Assembly: GCF_947507565.1 (NCBI RefSeq)
Contig: NC_089177.1
Location: 362,648 to 426,647, forward strand
Reading direction: 5' to 3'
DNA from: Oscarella lobularis
Lineage: Eukaryota > Porifera > Homoscleromorpha > Homosclerophorida > Oscarellidae
Length of the DNA stretch: 64,000 nt
Shown here: piece after piece, positions 10,583 through 20,600 of the stretch
Layout: each line of letters starts with the position of its first letter
Position numbering within the stretch: the stretch's first letter is position 1
Translations under genes and position numbers: made by a program
The notes under the pieces: model-generated
The model's input: only the letters and a program-made list of their open reading frames with translations
What the model was told of the DNA's origin: nothing
The model's database searches: none

Positions 10583-13324
10583 ATGGTGTTCTTCGCATGC
10601 CTGTTCGTTTTCTTCGCTGTTGCAAGCGGCGACGACTTGTTTTTCGATCAGAGACTCGATCACTTCGATTCGGAATACAACGCTACGTTTCGTCAGCGCT
10701 ATTTCGAATACACGGGCTATTGCGATCGCACGCTAGGCTTTGGAGGTCAATCTCCAGCCGCGTGTCCAATTTTTCTCTACATATGCGGCGAAGCAACCTG
10801 TCCGGGTAATCCTAGTCGACTTTGAAATGTTTAGTACATAAAAAACTGCAGTATGACTGTACAAGTGTCTACTACCACGTGGTACATATAAATGGCTTTT
10901 CCTTATAGGAATACCCAATGACTGGATCCAAGAACTCGCAGATCATTTCAATGCAATTATTGTTACTCCTGAGCATCGCTACTATGGCCAGAGCTCTCCT
11001 TATCAGAATCTCACCTATCCAAACCTCTCATATCTCTCCAGTAGACAGGCAATAAATGTAAGAAGTATATTTAGTAGAGTTAGACAGTGAGGCAGTGAAA
11101 CGTTTTATTGTGCGGGGGCGGGGGAGGCAAAAATGTCTGCATAGCACCAGCTAAATCCAGTCAGTCGAACAAGAACCGCGGTTCTTTTGACTCTAGTAAA
11201 AGAAAAACTTGCATTTCTTATTGCAAAGGTTTCAAAACCGGTCGAGACTAGTTGAAACCAGTCTCGCTATAGTGCAGGCTTCACTGTATACATATTATAT
11301 ACATGTACGGATACATTGAAGTTCTCGTGTAGGATCTTGCGGTTTTTCGAAACTTTTACCAAGGGATTCATAATTCAAAGCACGGTTTGCCGACAACGTC
11401 GGACAATCAATGGATTACCTTTGGAGTTAGCTATTCAGGGGGTCTCTCGTGTTAGTATCGCGTTGGCTAGACGTCGTCGTAGTCGCGATTCCTTCGTTCA
11501 TTGCTTAGCGTGGTTCCGGTTGAAATTTCCACACTTGACGCGTGGCAGTGTGTCGAGCTCCGGCGTCGCCGAAGCTATATTGGCGTATACTGCCTTTGAC
11601 GAGCAGGTAGAGACGAAAATAAGAACTTCTGTTAGGAGTCCAGAAGCATTGAATTTAGGTAGCAACGTCCGTAGGGGAAGAATGCGCTTCGATACTGAGA
11701 GAAACAACGCAAAGGCACAATCCGACATAAGAGTCTTTAGTTTCATAGAATCAGATTCGTTTCTCAGCATCGAGATGTCCCTCAAAGTTGATTCGGATAA
11801 GACGAAGGCGCTATTCGGTGTGTAGATAAACGTAGTCTCGTATAATAATTAGTGCATGTTCTGGGTGAAGGAGCGTCCGGTATGATTGACGGCGATTTTA
11901 TGTATCTGATCGCCGATGCGGCAGCGACGTCGGTTCAATATGGGTCAGCTTGCGGTCGCGTCGCGGCGGTCACACTGATTTATTCTCTGACCTTCGCTCT
12001 AGTTACCAAGACAATGTCTGTCAAGCTCTGATTCGCGGTAAGGCGACTGGCGTCAATTTGACCAATGCTATGGCCGACTATTGCCATTCGTTCTGGTACA
12101 AAACCTTCGGAATCGATCCGCTCAGTTACAGGCAAGCCTCGCACGAAACGGGGCGATATGCGAGTCGTTTTTCAGCCAGGAAAAGATGAAACTTCTCGTA
12201 CCAGGCGAATACACGGGAGCAAGACAATGGTAAGAAGCGTGCCTACGTAGATTTTTGGTCGCCCGTCCCCGGACATCCGTAGCACATACATTAGATGAAA
12301 GAGACGTTTTGACGTCCCGTTTCCCTTCGCTAGTTCGGGGCTTCATATTCTAATTTCCTTCGAAGGATTCCGCCTCATAGCATTGACGCGTATTTATAGG
12401 CGGGCGGCTATAGAAGGGAAAAGCGCGATTAGATTAGAGATGGGGAGCCGACCGGCTGTTCCATTGATGCAGACGTGCATCTTTAAATCGCCGTCGCGAT
12501 GTAGCACGCAAACGGCATCTCCATTGCCGCCGCCGTGGCGGCGGCGGCGGCGGCAGACTCACAAGATCCTATATTTGAGTTTCACCTCACTCTAATTATA
12601 GGTGGTTCCAAGTAAAGAGATTCCTTCCTTCGTTGAGCTCGTGCTACGTAGACGCATTTGCGTAGAAATGCACCGAAATGGCCTTCTTTCAAGTAGCACC
12701 CGCTCGAAATAGCATTCGATCTGAAATCGTCAACTTGCAGTATCATCGTGACTTGTGTTCCAACGTCTTTTCTAAGGTGGATCCCTAGTTTTTACAGTAC
12801 GTCGGCATCGATCTCGCTCTACATTGCAGGGCCTGTGGCCGGACGTAAACGCGACAAATTTGTGTAAGTGAGACAGTCACGGTGTCGTTCAGTACCCTAA
12901 GTAGCAGGCGGCATAGATTACGGCGGAAAAGACATAGCAGGAACAAATATATTTTATTCTCGGGCATCTCAGGTAAATTCGCAGAAGTGCTTGCGCAATT
13001 AGACATCAACCGTTTGTGAAAACTAATCATGCAGGATCCGTGGCAGCACGTTTCCAAGTCCGTCGCCACGCCGAGCGAGCCAACGCAGCTGACGACGTGC
13101 CACAACTGCGCTCACGGTAAGAAAACGACGATATACAGTACCCCCGGGCCCCGTGAGGGCTCCCTCCCCGTGCAAACTCTTCTATAGGCGTAGATATGCG
13201 CGGTTGTCCGCAACATCCTCCCCAATCGCGCGGCAACGCCTCGTTGTGTGCCGATCCGTCGGCCGTCGAAGCGACTCGAATGCGAATCGTGAGCAACATC
13301 GCCACGTGGCTCAGCGTCAAATGA
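10583..13324 (+). CDS. Serine carboxypeptidase, MEROPS S28 (PRSS16/TSSP-like)
   Basis: Fifteen exons rebuilt: 10583-10805, 10909-11057, 11333-11450, 11509-11606, 11659-11714, 11768-11817, 11871-11943, 12003-12131, 12176-12229, 12602-12611, 12666-12776, 12830-12863, 12917-12972, 13035-13116, 13188-13324. Total 1380 nt, 459 aa, all phases consistent. It starts with a signal peptide (MVFFACLFVFFAVASG), then FFDQRLDHF, PEHRYYGQS, LSSRQAIND, the nucleophile motif FGVSYSGGLSSWF, WFRLKFPHL, GDFMYLIADAAATSVQYG, RQWWFQKCTEMAFFQVAP, NLYYGGKD, the acid-residue motif DPW and the His region CHNCAHGVDM. S28 enzymes cleave after proline in lysosomes or secretory compartments. Two introns use GC donors and one exon is 10 nt. 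Closest in feel to PRSS16; DPP7/PRCP cannot be excluded. Confidence 0.85.
11715..11767 (+). other. GC-AG intron in S28 peptidase
   Basis: Exon end ACGCAAAG is followed by GCACAATCC, acceptor TTTCTCAG; 53 nt. Reading through meets an in-frame stop (ACATAA). Removal joins ILRETTQ to S-IEMSLKVDSD in phase 2, and no GT donor gives this. Confidence 0.6.
12132..12175 (+). other. GC-AG intron in S28 peptidase (44 nt)
   Basis: Exon end CTCAGTTACAG is followed by GCAAGC, the consensus GC-type donor, with acceptor CGTTTTTCAG. Phase 2, restoring the frame into EYTGARQW. At 44 nt it is near the lower size limit for metazoan introns. Confidence 0.65.
12602..12611 (+). other. 10-nt microexon of the S28 peptidase
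   Basis: GTGGTTCCAA between acceptor TTATAG and donor GTAAAG. It completes the Trp codon of RQW and adds W-F-Q, giving RQWWFQKCTE, which matches the conserved RQWxYQTCTEFG block of S28 enzymes without a gap. Skipping it would shift the frame. Confidence 0.7.
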
Positions 13325-14320
13325 CGGCACGTCTGCATCCCCTTTGTTCATTTGCGTATCTGTGTGCATCCCTTTGGCCCGCGCTGATCTCCCTAACGAG
13401 ATGCTTGGACACAGCTTCTGTTGACCTTGTGGCTGCGTCTGCTTCTTTCCGCGCGGATCTCGGTCTGTATCCCTCGTTACGGCCTATCGCCGTGTCTCTC
13501 GCTCGCTCGCCCGCCCGCGCGAACGCATGACTCCGCGACGAAGCCGTAGCCGTGGATATGTTTTCCGGCGATAGAGCTAGGGGCTCTGGAAACTTGAATG
13601 GGTGGGAGGAGGGCGGGGAGGATGGTTTCTCCGTTGCGTTTCGCCTTTAGAGTAACTTCCGATGCAAACCGTGTTCGACCGACGTCTTTGCGGCGAATCG
13701 TTTGCCACGGCTTCTGTTTTTCGGTTAGCCTTTTCTCGATTCGAAGGTCCGGTCCGGTCTCGCGGTTGCCCCGAGGGCTTTTGGGATGCGATTCCGCGCG
13801 ACGTCTTGAGCTCCCGCTTTCGTGGGGAATCCCAACGTTTGATCGCGCTTTCGCGGGCGGCGAGACGCAAATCGGTTGTTCGGCTCACTCAGACGGGTTT
13901 CCGAGTAGAACGGACCCGGGATGAAACCGGGAAAGAGTGGTAAACGCGTTAGCGCGTTGAACGGCTCTCTCTCATTTCTCACTGCCCCGTCCCCATTGAC
14001 TCCCTTATCAATTTATCGGGTATACGATTATTAAATTTGTGAGCTGATTCAAGATGATTGGCTCAGCTTTGTTGTCGCCGGGGAGCCGGAGAGAAGACCG
14101 CCGAGCGAAGCCAATCGAGCGATAGACGGCATTTGTCTATACTTCCCTTATAAAAGCGTCGTCAATTCAGTCGTCGAGTCATTCAAATCCTCAACCGCCA
14201 CCGCTACCCATACTGGCCACCGTTTCCGTGTCAGAAAGCCAGCGAAATCTAGGTAGAACTAGCTGTACTTGTAGCCGAGTTCGTCGAACACAAACGAACG
14301 TTCGATTTCCTTCTAAAGAA
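13325..14320. other. Intergenic region and promoter of Glass-like B
   Basis: About 1 kb without supportable coding exons. Its right part (14050-14190) carries promoter-like elements: an ATTGG and a CCAAT (about 14057 and 14111) and a TATA box. The rest is GC-rich and featureless to my eye. Confidence 0.45.
14149..14156 (+). promoter_or_regulatory. TATA box of Glass-like B
   Basis: TATAAAAG preceded by CCAAT (about 14111) and followed about 30 bp later by an Inr-like GTCATTC (about 14178-14184). The start codon is about 140 bp further on, giving a coherent core promoter. Confidence 0.6.
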
Positions 14321-15320
14321 ATGTCAGACGATAAGAAAATCAAGCTCTTTCGGCCGTACGCTCTTCCTTCGCCGCCGCCACCGCCAGCGCGCCTAAGATC
14401 GTCGACGAGCCCCGAGCGAACGTCGGTCTCCTCGACGACCGACTTGAGGTACAAAACGCTATTCCGGTCTGCGCGGAAGTTTTCTTACACTCCCTTTCTC
14501 TTTCCCCTTCCTTTTTTCCAGCGACGAGAAATGTCATCAACCGATTTCCGATGCCGCCGCGTCGCTTCTCGCGCTTCGCAACGCGTCGCCGTCTTCGTCG
14601 AACGAATTCAAATCGGACGTCTCATGCGTTGTCCCGACGGCGGTGACGACGGCGACGCCGTCGGCGTCCTTTCATCATTGGCTGCCGTCGACGAACGAAG
14701 CTTTCAAGTTCACGCCGTCGTCGACCTCAATTCTACCCCCCTTTCAGAGTTTGCCGTCGTTCGGCCAGTTTTCCCTACCTTTTCCCCACATGGCGCCTCC
14801 ATATGCCGGGGGATTTATTCCCGCCACGTTTCCGACGACTGAGACATGGCATTCTCACCTCTGCGCCAGTGGGCGCTCGTGTCCAACATGCGTCATCGCC
14901 GGAGGAAGACGAGCTTTTCATCGAGCTCGCATTGTACCGTCCGCCGCCGCCATTGCATCGTCTATGCTTCCGGGACAACGTCCGTTTCGGTGCCAGGTGT
15001 GCTACAAGACGTTTTCGCAAGCGGCGAATTTGAACGCCCACATGCGCACCCACAGCGGAGAGCGCCCGTTCAAGTGTCCGCTGTGCGATCGGCGATTCTC
15101 GCAGTCGTCGTCGGTGACGACACACATGCGGACCCATACCGGCGAGCGTCCCTACAAATGCAAGGTCTGCAGCAAGGCGTTCGCCGATAGCTCGACGCTC
15201 ACGAAGCATTTTCGGATACACTCCGGCGAAAAGCCGTACAAGTGCAAAATCTGCGAACTCAGCTTTTCGCAGTCGGGAAATCTCAATCGTCATATGCGCA
15301 CTCACGGCCATTACAAGTGA
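14321..15320 (+). CDS. Glass-like four-finger C2H2 transcription factor (paralogue B)
   Basis: Exons 14321-14448 and 14522-15320; donor GTACAA, acceptor TTTTTTCCAG, phase 2, the same intron phase as paralogue A. The N-terminus has a Pro-rich run and Ser/Thr-rich sequence. Four C2H2 fingers lie at about 14990-15305, with signatures [27 protein letters not shown] and SQSGNLNRH, equal to fingers 2-5 of paralogue A and of Glass. The first Glass finger (ARPSTLKTH) is absent; a Cys pair (RSCPTC) about 45 residues upstream is not an obvious finger. Ends HGHYK then TGA. The gene has its own TATA-containing promoter. Tandem-like duplication with paralogue A, with a divergent gene pair in between, is the simplest explanation. 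Confidence 0.88.
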
Positions 15321-15610
15321 ACTATAGACTCTCGTTTCCTCGTCAACTTTATTTTTCTGGACATATTTATCAGCGCTGTGATAAATAACCGCCGCAGTAG
15401 TTCTCGCAACGAATTAGCCCGTTTATTTTATTGGAGTTTTAATATACTTAAGAAGTCTCTCTCTTCTGTGTGAGTATTCCGAAAACAAATGAATTTGTCT
15501 GCGCAAAAAATAGCGACGTTCTTTCCAACCACAACCGCCGCTTTATTTCCAAGAATACAAACCTAATAACGCAATTCACTTAAATATATGCATGCATGCC
15601 CTGATATCAG

Positions 15611-17374
15611 TCAGTCTCGCACGTCCGCCGCCACCGCCGACGCTTTCGTCTCATTTGCCGGCGACCTGCACACAGGACACAAAACACTTCGAGTCTGCAG
15701 CCAAGGCTTTACACACGCCCAATGAAACATATGACCACATGGTAGAGAGCTCACCATAGTACCTCGCTTATACCGAGACAAGCAAATAACGCACTGTAGC
15801 TCGCATTTTCGTTTCAATCGATACTTCCACCGCGGCAAATTCTCAATATAATCCTGCGGCAGGCTCTCCTCTTCGCTTTCGACGTCGGTGAGCATGTGCT
15901 GAGCCAAATCCTCAAGAAGAGCATTTAGACGTTCGTCGACAATAATCGAGCTGGACGTATTGGCGTGAGGATACGCGTGAAAGTGCTGCTGATGCAGCAG
16001 CGTGTTCACTGTTAGTCGAATAGGTGGCAAAGGCAAAGCGCGTTCCGACTGCGGAGAAGAATCCGTATCTACGGCGTCATTAGTCTCATCAGTGGGAGCC
16101 GTGGCAACGCTGACGCGACTGACGTCATTCCAAAAACGCCAACTAGTCCACCATATCAACGTCGCGTAAATGAGAAACGTGACGAAGAATAGGGACGTGG
16201 GTATTCGATTTAGAAGCCATCGAAGCCACGCGCCTTCGTAACTGAGCGCGGCCGACTGATAGAGCTTCAGCAGAGACGTGGGCAGGCCTGATTGGGACGA
16301 TAGAGGCAATTGAGCGATGAGAAAAGCACAGATCATGCTGCTAAGTACAACGGATCGAATCAGTCTTAGCCACGATAGACCCTCTTCGTCGATGACGCAC
16401 ATCAATAGAATGTAGCCGTTTACGAGAAAAAGGCCAATGATGAAGGCGTCTTGGAGTCGCAGGCACAAAAATTGCACGTGAAATTTCAACGATCTGTAGT
16501 TGAAGTTCTCGCCCGGACTACATCCGTATGAATAATTCCTTCCCGGTAAAATCAAAATTAGATTATTTGAACAGTCGGGCTGCAATTGAAGATGACTTTG
16601 ATGAAACAGTTTCTCCCTGGCATCTGCATTGACACCACTGATATATTCAAAAAGGGCAAATTCGCTTAATTCCAATGCCAGAACATCGTAATACAACGGA
16701 GAAGGTGCATCCACTTCAGACAAAAGAATCAACGTAATCATCCTATTGCCACTTTGTTTAGCACTAGATTCCTGAATTTTACTAACTCCTATTTCTTGCC
16801 TAATCCATTTCAATACCGCTCTCTTCGCAATATTCGAGCCTTGGGCAGCTTTCCATCGTCTCCGCTTTATAGTACTTGAAGGAGAAGTCAAAGACAGCGC
16901 TAAAAGAGATCGAGTCCATCCTTCTGACTGACAATACTCTCGATGCAGCTGACAATCGATTATTCCACACTGCAAACCGAGCCTTGCAATAGACTTCAGG
17001 TCGTTTAGACTCAGAGGACCCTCGTCTTTCCCGTATGCCACGTTGACGAGCAACAAGCGATCTGATTGGTCGACACTTTGGCCAATCGCGACGCTTTCAC
17101 TATTTTCGTCTTCGTCGTCGTTGTCGTCGTCGCCGCCGCCTGAATCGACTACGAGGCGAACGAGCTCGGATTTCTCGATAGGATGGGCGTAATCGACGCC
17201 TCGACCATCGAGAATTCGACGCAGGCGAGCCGCGCTGAGAAACGGGTTCAAAACCGTATTGCGAAAGTGCCCAAGGTTGACAAAGGGCGTAAAGTCGAGT
17301 GCGTAAACGACGAGAACGAAGAAGACGAAGTAGAGTAGATAGAGGCACGAAGTCACGAGATGAGGAAACGCCAT
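15611..17374 (-). CDS. RNF103: RING-H2 membrane E3 ubiquitin ligase, RNF103/KF-1-like
   Basis: Uninterrupted 587-codon frame, one of the few intronless genes here. A hydrophobic N-terminus (LYLLYFVFFVLVVYAL), a lumenal-type region with NLGHFRNTVLNPF, YCQSEGWTRSLLALS and LKWIRQEIG, and several membrane segments in the middle (VNGYILLMCV, LSSMICAFLIAQL, TSLFFVTFLIYATLIWW) resemble ER-resident RNF103. The conserved DYIENLPRWKYR precedes a C-terminal RING-H2: CVICLSRYKRG, SLPCGHMFHWACVKPWL and CPVCRSP. It would ubiquitinate substrates at the ER membrane. Slightly shorter than the vertebrate protein (about 685 aa). Start codon 17374 is 263 bp from the divergent CCCH gene. Confidence 0.85.
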   Translation of the reverse strand: MAFPHLVTSCLYLLYFVFFVLVVYALDFTPFVNLGHFRNTVLNPFLSAARLRRILDGRGVDYAHPIEKSELVRLVVDSGGGDDDNDDEDENSESVAIGQSVDQSDRLLLVNVAYGKDEGPLSLNDLKSIARLGLQCGIIDCQLHREYCQSEGWTRSLLALSLTSPSSTIKRRRWKAAQGSNIAKRAVLKWIRQEIGVSKIQESSAKQSGNRMITLILLSEVDAPSPLYYDVLALELSEFALFEYISGVNADAREKLFHQSHLQLQPDCSNNLILILPGRNYSYGCSPGENFNYRSLKFHVQFLCLRLQDAFIIGLFLVNGYILLMCVIDEEGLSWLRLIRSVVLSSMICAFLIAQLPLSSQSGLPTSLLKLYQSAALSYEGAWLRWLLNRIPTSLFFVTFLIYATLIWWTSWRFWNDVSRVSVATAPTDETNDAVDTDSSPQSERALPLPPIRLTVNTLLHQQHFHAYPHANTSSSIIVDERLNALLEDLAQHMLTDVESEEESLPQDYIENLPRWKYRLKRKCELQCVICLSRYKRGTMVSSLPCGHMFHWACVKPWLQTRSVLCPVCRSPANETKASAVAADVRD

Positions 17375-17637
17375 GAATACATAGTACTATCCCGGATGTG
17401 ATCGAAGCGCCAATAAAAATTTGTTACAGCATATCGATGTACAGTACTGTACCAACCGTAAAAGTCGTATGCTACTATTCGCTTGATTATTTTCTTTCGT
17501 TCGTTCACACTTTTTTCGTTCAAACCCTCCCGGATGTTGCACACAACATCCCGTAAGCGGCTAGCCATGCCCTTCAGCGTGTCGTGGGGTTTCGCAGTCG
17601 CGCTAACGTAGCTGGAGCCCGCTCAGCAAATTCTAAA
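17375..17637. promoter_or_regulatory. Bidirectional promoter interval, RNF103-like / CCCH gene
   Basis: 263 bp between divergent start codons. No TATA box; AT-rich on the RNF103 side and GC-rich near 17560-17630. Confidence 0.4.
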
Positions 17638-20600
17638 ATGAGGAAGAGGGGCGCTTGGCGCACGAGAGTCGCTCGCAAGCGAACGTGGTCGGGGACCCAG
17701 TCGGGGAGCAAAGAATTGAGCCGAAGCAACTCGCCGCCGGACGAGATCGTCTGCGAAGACTCGACGTCATCATTGCCGCCGACGAAAAAGCCCATCGGTG
17801 AGCTCAAAGCCGCTTTCCAACCTCTTCGCCTTTTTTGATCGCTGTTTCCTTCGCGTAGACGGCGCTGTTGCAAATGACGACGACGCGGCGGCGAAACTCG
17901 GAGCGCTCATGTTTCAAGTTATGCAAACGAACCAGAAAGTAGCGCAGCTTCCGCCGTCGTCGACAAGCGTCGCGAGCGTGGGCGTGGTTCTCGCTGAAGG
18001 ATCCGGTCCGAAAGAAAGGAAAGAAAATCAGTGAGTTCTCACGTGGCGTTTGTTGTTTCGGTGGTAGCACGTGACTTGTGCATGTGTTAGTGACGTAGAG
18101 CTCCCGTCGGATTTCAAGACAAGTGAGAGAGAAGAAGAAGAAGATGAGGGGAACAACACGGATGTCGGAGAAAGGGAAGAATATCAAATATGCGAGGAGG
18201 AGGAGGAGATTGATCACGGTAGCGTCGAGTCCGACGTTGAATCTTTTAGCATTGCCTTAGGCAATCTCGATGATGAAGAGTCCTTTGCTCTCGACATCAG
18301 TATCGAAGAAAACGCGTTTTCTGATAAGCAGGAGGAGGAGGAGGAAGAGATCAAAGTTCAGGAAGAGGAGAAGAGCAAAAATGAATCGGTCAATTTCAAA
18401 GAAAAATCTCAATCAATTTTTATCGACGACGACGAATTTCTCACATTGTTTCCGGATGAAGAGGAAATAAAGGAACTTCTTCCCAGGTTATCTCATAAGG
18501 GGGGGAAAAAACCCTGCACCTCCTTCATAACACTGTATGTATACTTAGCAATAACGAGAAGACACGTCCAGAACGCAAACCACAGCAACGATTTCTAAAG
18601 AAAATTCCAACGACGTCGCTCCGACTCACATTGAAGCCCGTAAAGCGAGAAGAAAACGTGGAAGAAAATCGTCGCCGCTCGCCGCTCGCCGCTTCCACCG
18701 TTTCCGCGGCGACGTCGCCTAACGATTTCGAGATGACGCCCGAAGACGTCGCCTCCGAAGTCAACGTCATCAGCTGCAACGACGACGACGACGCTGTCAG
18801 CGTCGCCGTTCTTTCCAATAGCGACGTCGACGTGCTCGTGCGCGATCGCTACGTGCAGCAATTCGTCCAACGGAATCGATGTTGCTGGGACCATTGGAGA
18901 GAGAGCGGCTGCTTTCGACCGCGATGCAAATACAATCACGTTCACCTCGATCAACTCAGAGAATTGGTGGTCAGTTTGTAGTAATATAGCCGTTTTTCTC
19001 GCGATGATTCATCTCGACGCTTTAGGACATCGACAGGATCCTCGGTAAGGAAAGACAGGCGCCTCGCATTAATAGAAAACAAGAGCAAATCTCTTGTAAC
19101 ATTCAATCTCTTCTCAGTGGCACAGCGGGTATAATATAATTGTTCTTATGTCATTTGTCCTTCTGACTGATACTCTTTATAGAGGATGTTGACTTGGCCT
19201 TGCGTAGTATCCATGGCGATCGGCGAGCGGCATTGTGCCACGCGCTTTTGAACGCCGTCTCGCTCTCGTCAACAAATCCTCCTCGATTTGACGTAAGAAA
19301 ATTAAATTAGCGCGGCGGCGTTGCGACAATAGCTCTCGCTCTCAAGGTGGCTCTTTGTGCTTATAAATTCATTGCGTATCCAACGATGTCGGACTGCATG
19401 GAACTCGTCTCCATTCTATGTCGAGCACAGGAGATGGAAAAGTGAGAGTCCGAGCGAGAGAAAGAGAAACGTAGTTGTAATAGGACACGTACCACGTATA
19501 GAGCGTATAGCCACTTTTACGCCGCGACTCAACGCGACGCTCCAACCGAAGACGTCGTCGTGCAATTGCTGTCGTCGTCGCGTGGACGAATGAATCAGTA
19601 AAGCCGCCTTGGGTACGTCTAAAAACGACGTTTCATTCTAGCGATATTCGTAGAGCTTTAAAAGTGACGTCCGTCGCGCGGAAATATCATTTATTGAGTG
19701 CGAGGTGAGAGATACTTGCGATACGGGGTTTCGTTCCCCGACGCTTTCTCCTCTACTACAGAGTATTTGCTGAAGTTGTTGCTCTCTGCGTCGACTCGAC
19801 TCAAAACTACAGCAACTTCGTCTGGCGTTTATATACAGTAATACATAGATATAACCTAGAGAGAGAGATAGAAAAAAGGAAGAGTGTGGTTATCGTTTAG
19901 TCACTTGGCAATCAAAAAACTTGCCTATCAAAATCAAGCATCATAAACATTACCAAGTATAGTTACGAAAATCCTTTGTACGACTACTGACGCATTTTTC
20001 TAGATTATTTTGTGATAGCGAATCGCTGTGTTGGCTCAGTGTCGTCCTATTTCCTCAGAATCGTTCCAGCTACGTCCACCACTTGCCTCCACATGTGGCC
20101 GAGTCCTGTCTCATTCTAGCGATTTCCCAAACGGACGTCTCGCGCGGAATTCAGTTTCTACAAGCTTTCACTTCCGATCAAAAAAGAGAAATATCGAAAT
20201 CGGTACGAAAGAAAAGAAATGCCAAAGCAGAGACTTGTTTCTCATTCGTTCTTTAGACGTGGAACTCTCTTCTGCGTTGTTGCTTGAGCGTCGGAAATTA
20301 CCAGGACCTTTCGCTCGTATCGAACCTTATGAAAGAATTTAGACAGTCCCTAGATCGCACGACGTGCCGGAGTTACATCGACTATTTTATTAGGAGAGAA
20401 AGGCATCAGGAGGCGGTCGACAAATGGGGAGATCTCCTGTCAATCGAGGACGTTACGCGAAAGGAAATGGCAGCCGTTTTTGGCCAGATTCTCGCCGGAG
20501 CGACGCGAATTGGACGAGAACCGTTGAGAAATTTACTGATACAGGCGGCCGGCGTTATGGTCGAGAAAGAGCAGGTACGTTAAAAGGAGAAGAGAAGGCG

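Noticed and set aside
13598-13982. Overlapping ORFs of about 90-110 codons on both strands between the S28 gene and Glass-like B
   Set aside because: GC-rich open frames without domains, splice logic or start context; treated as intergenic.
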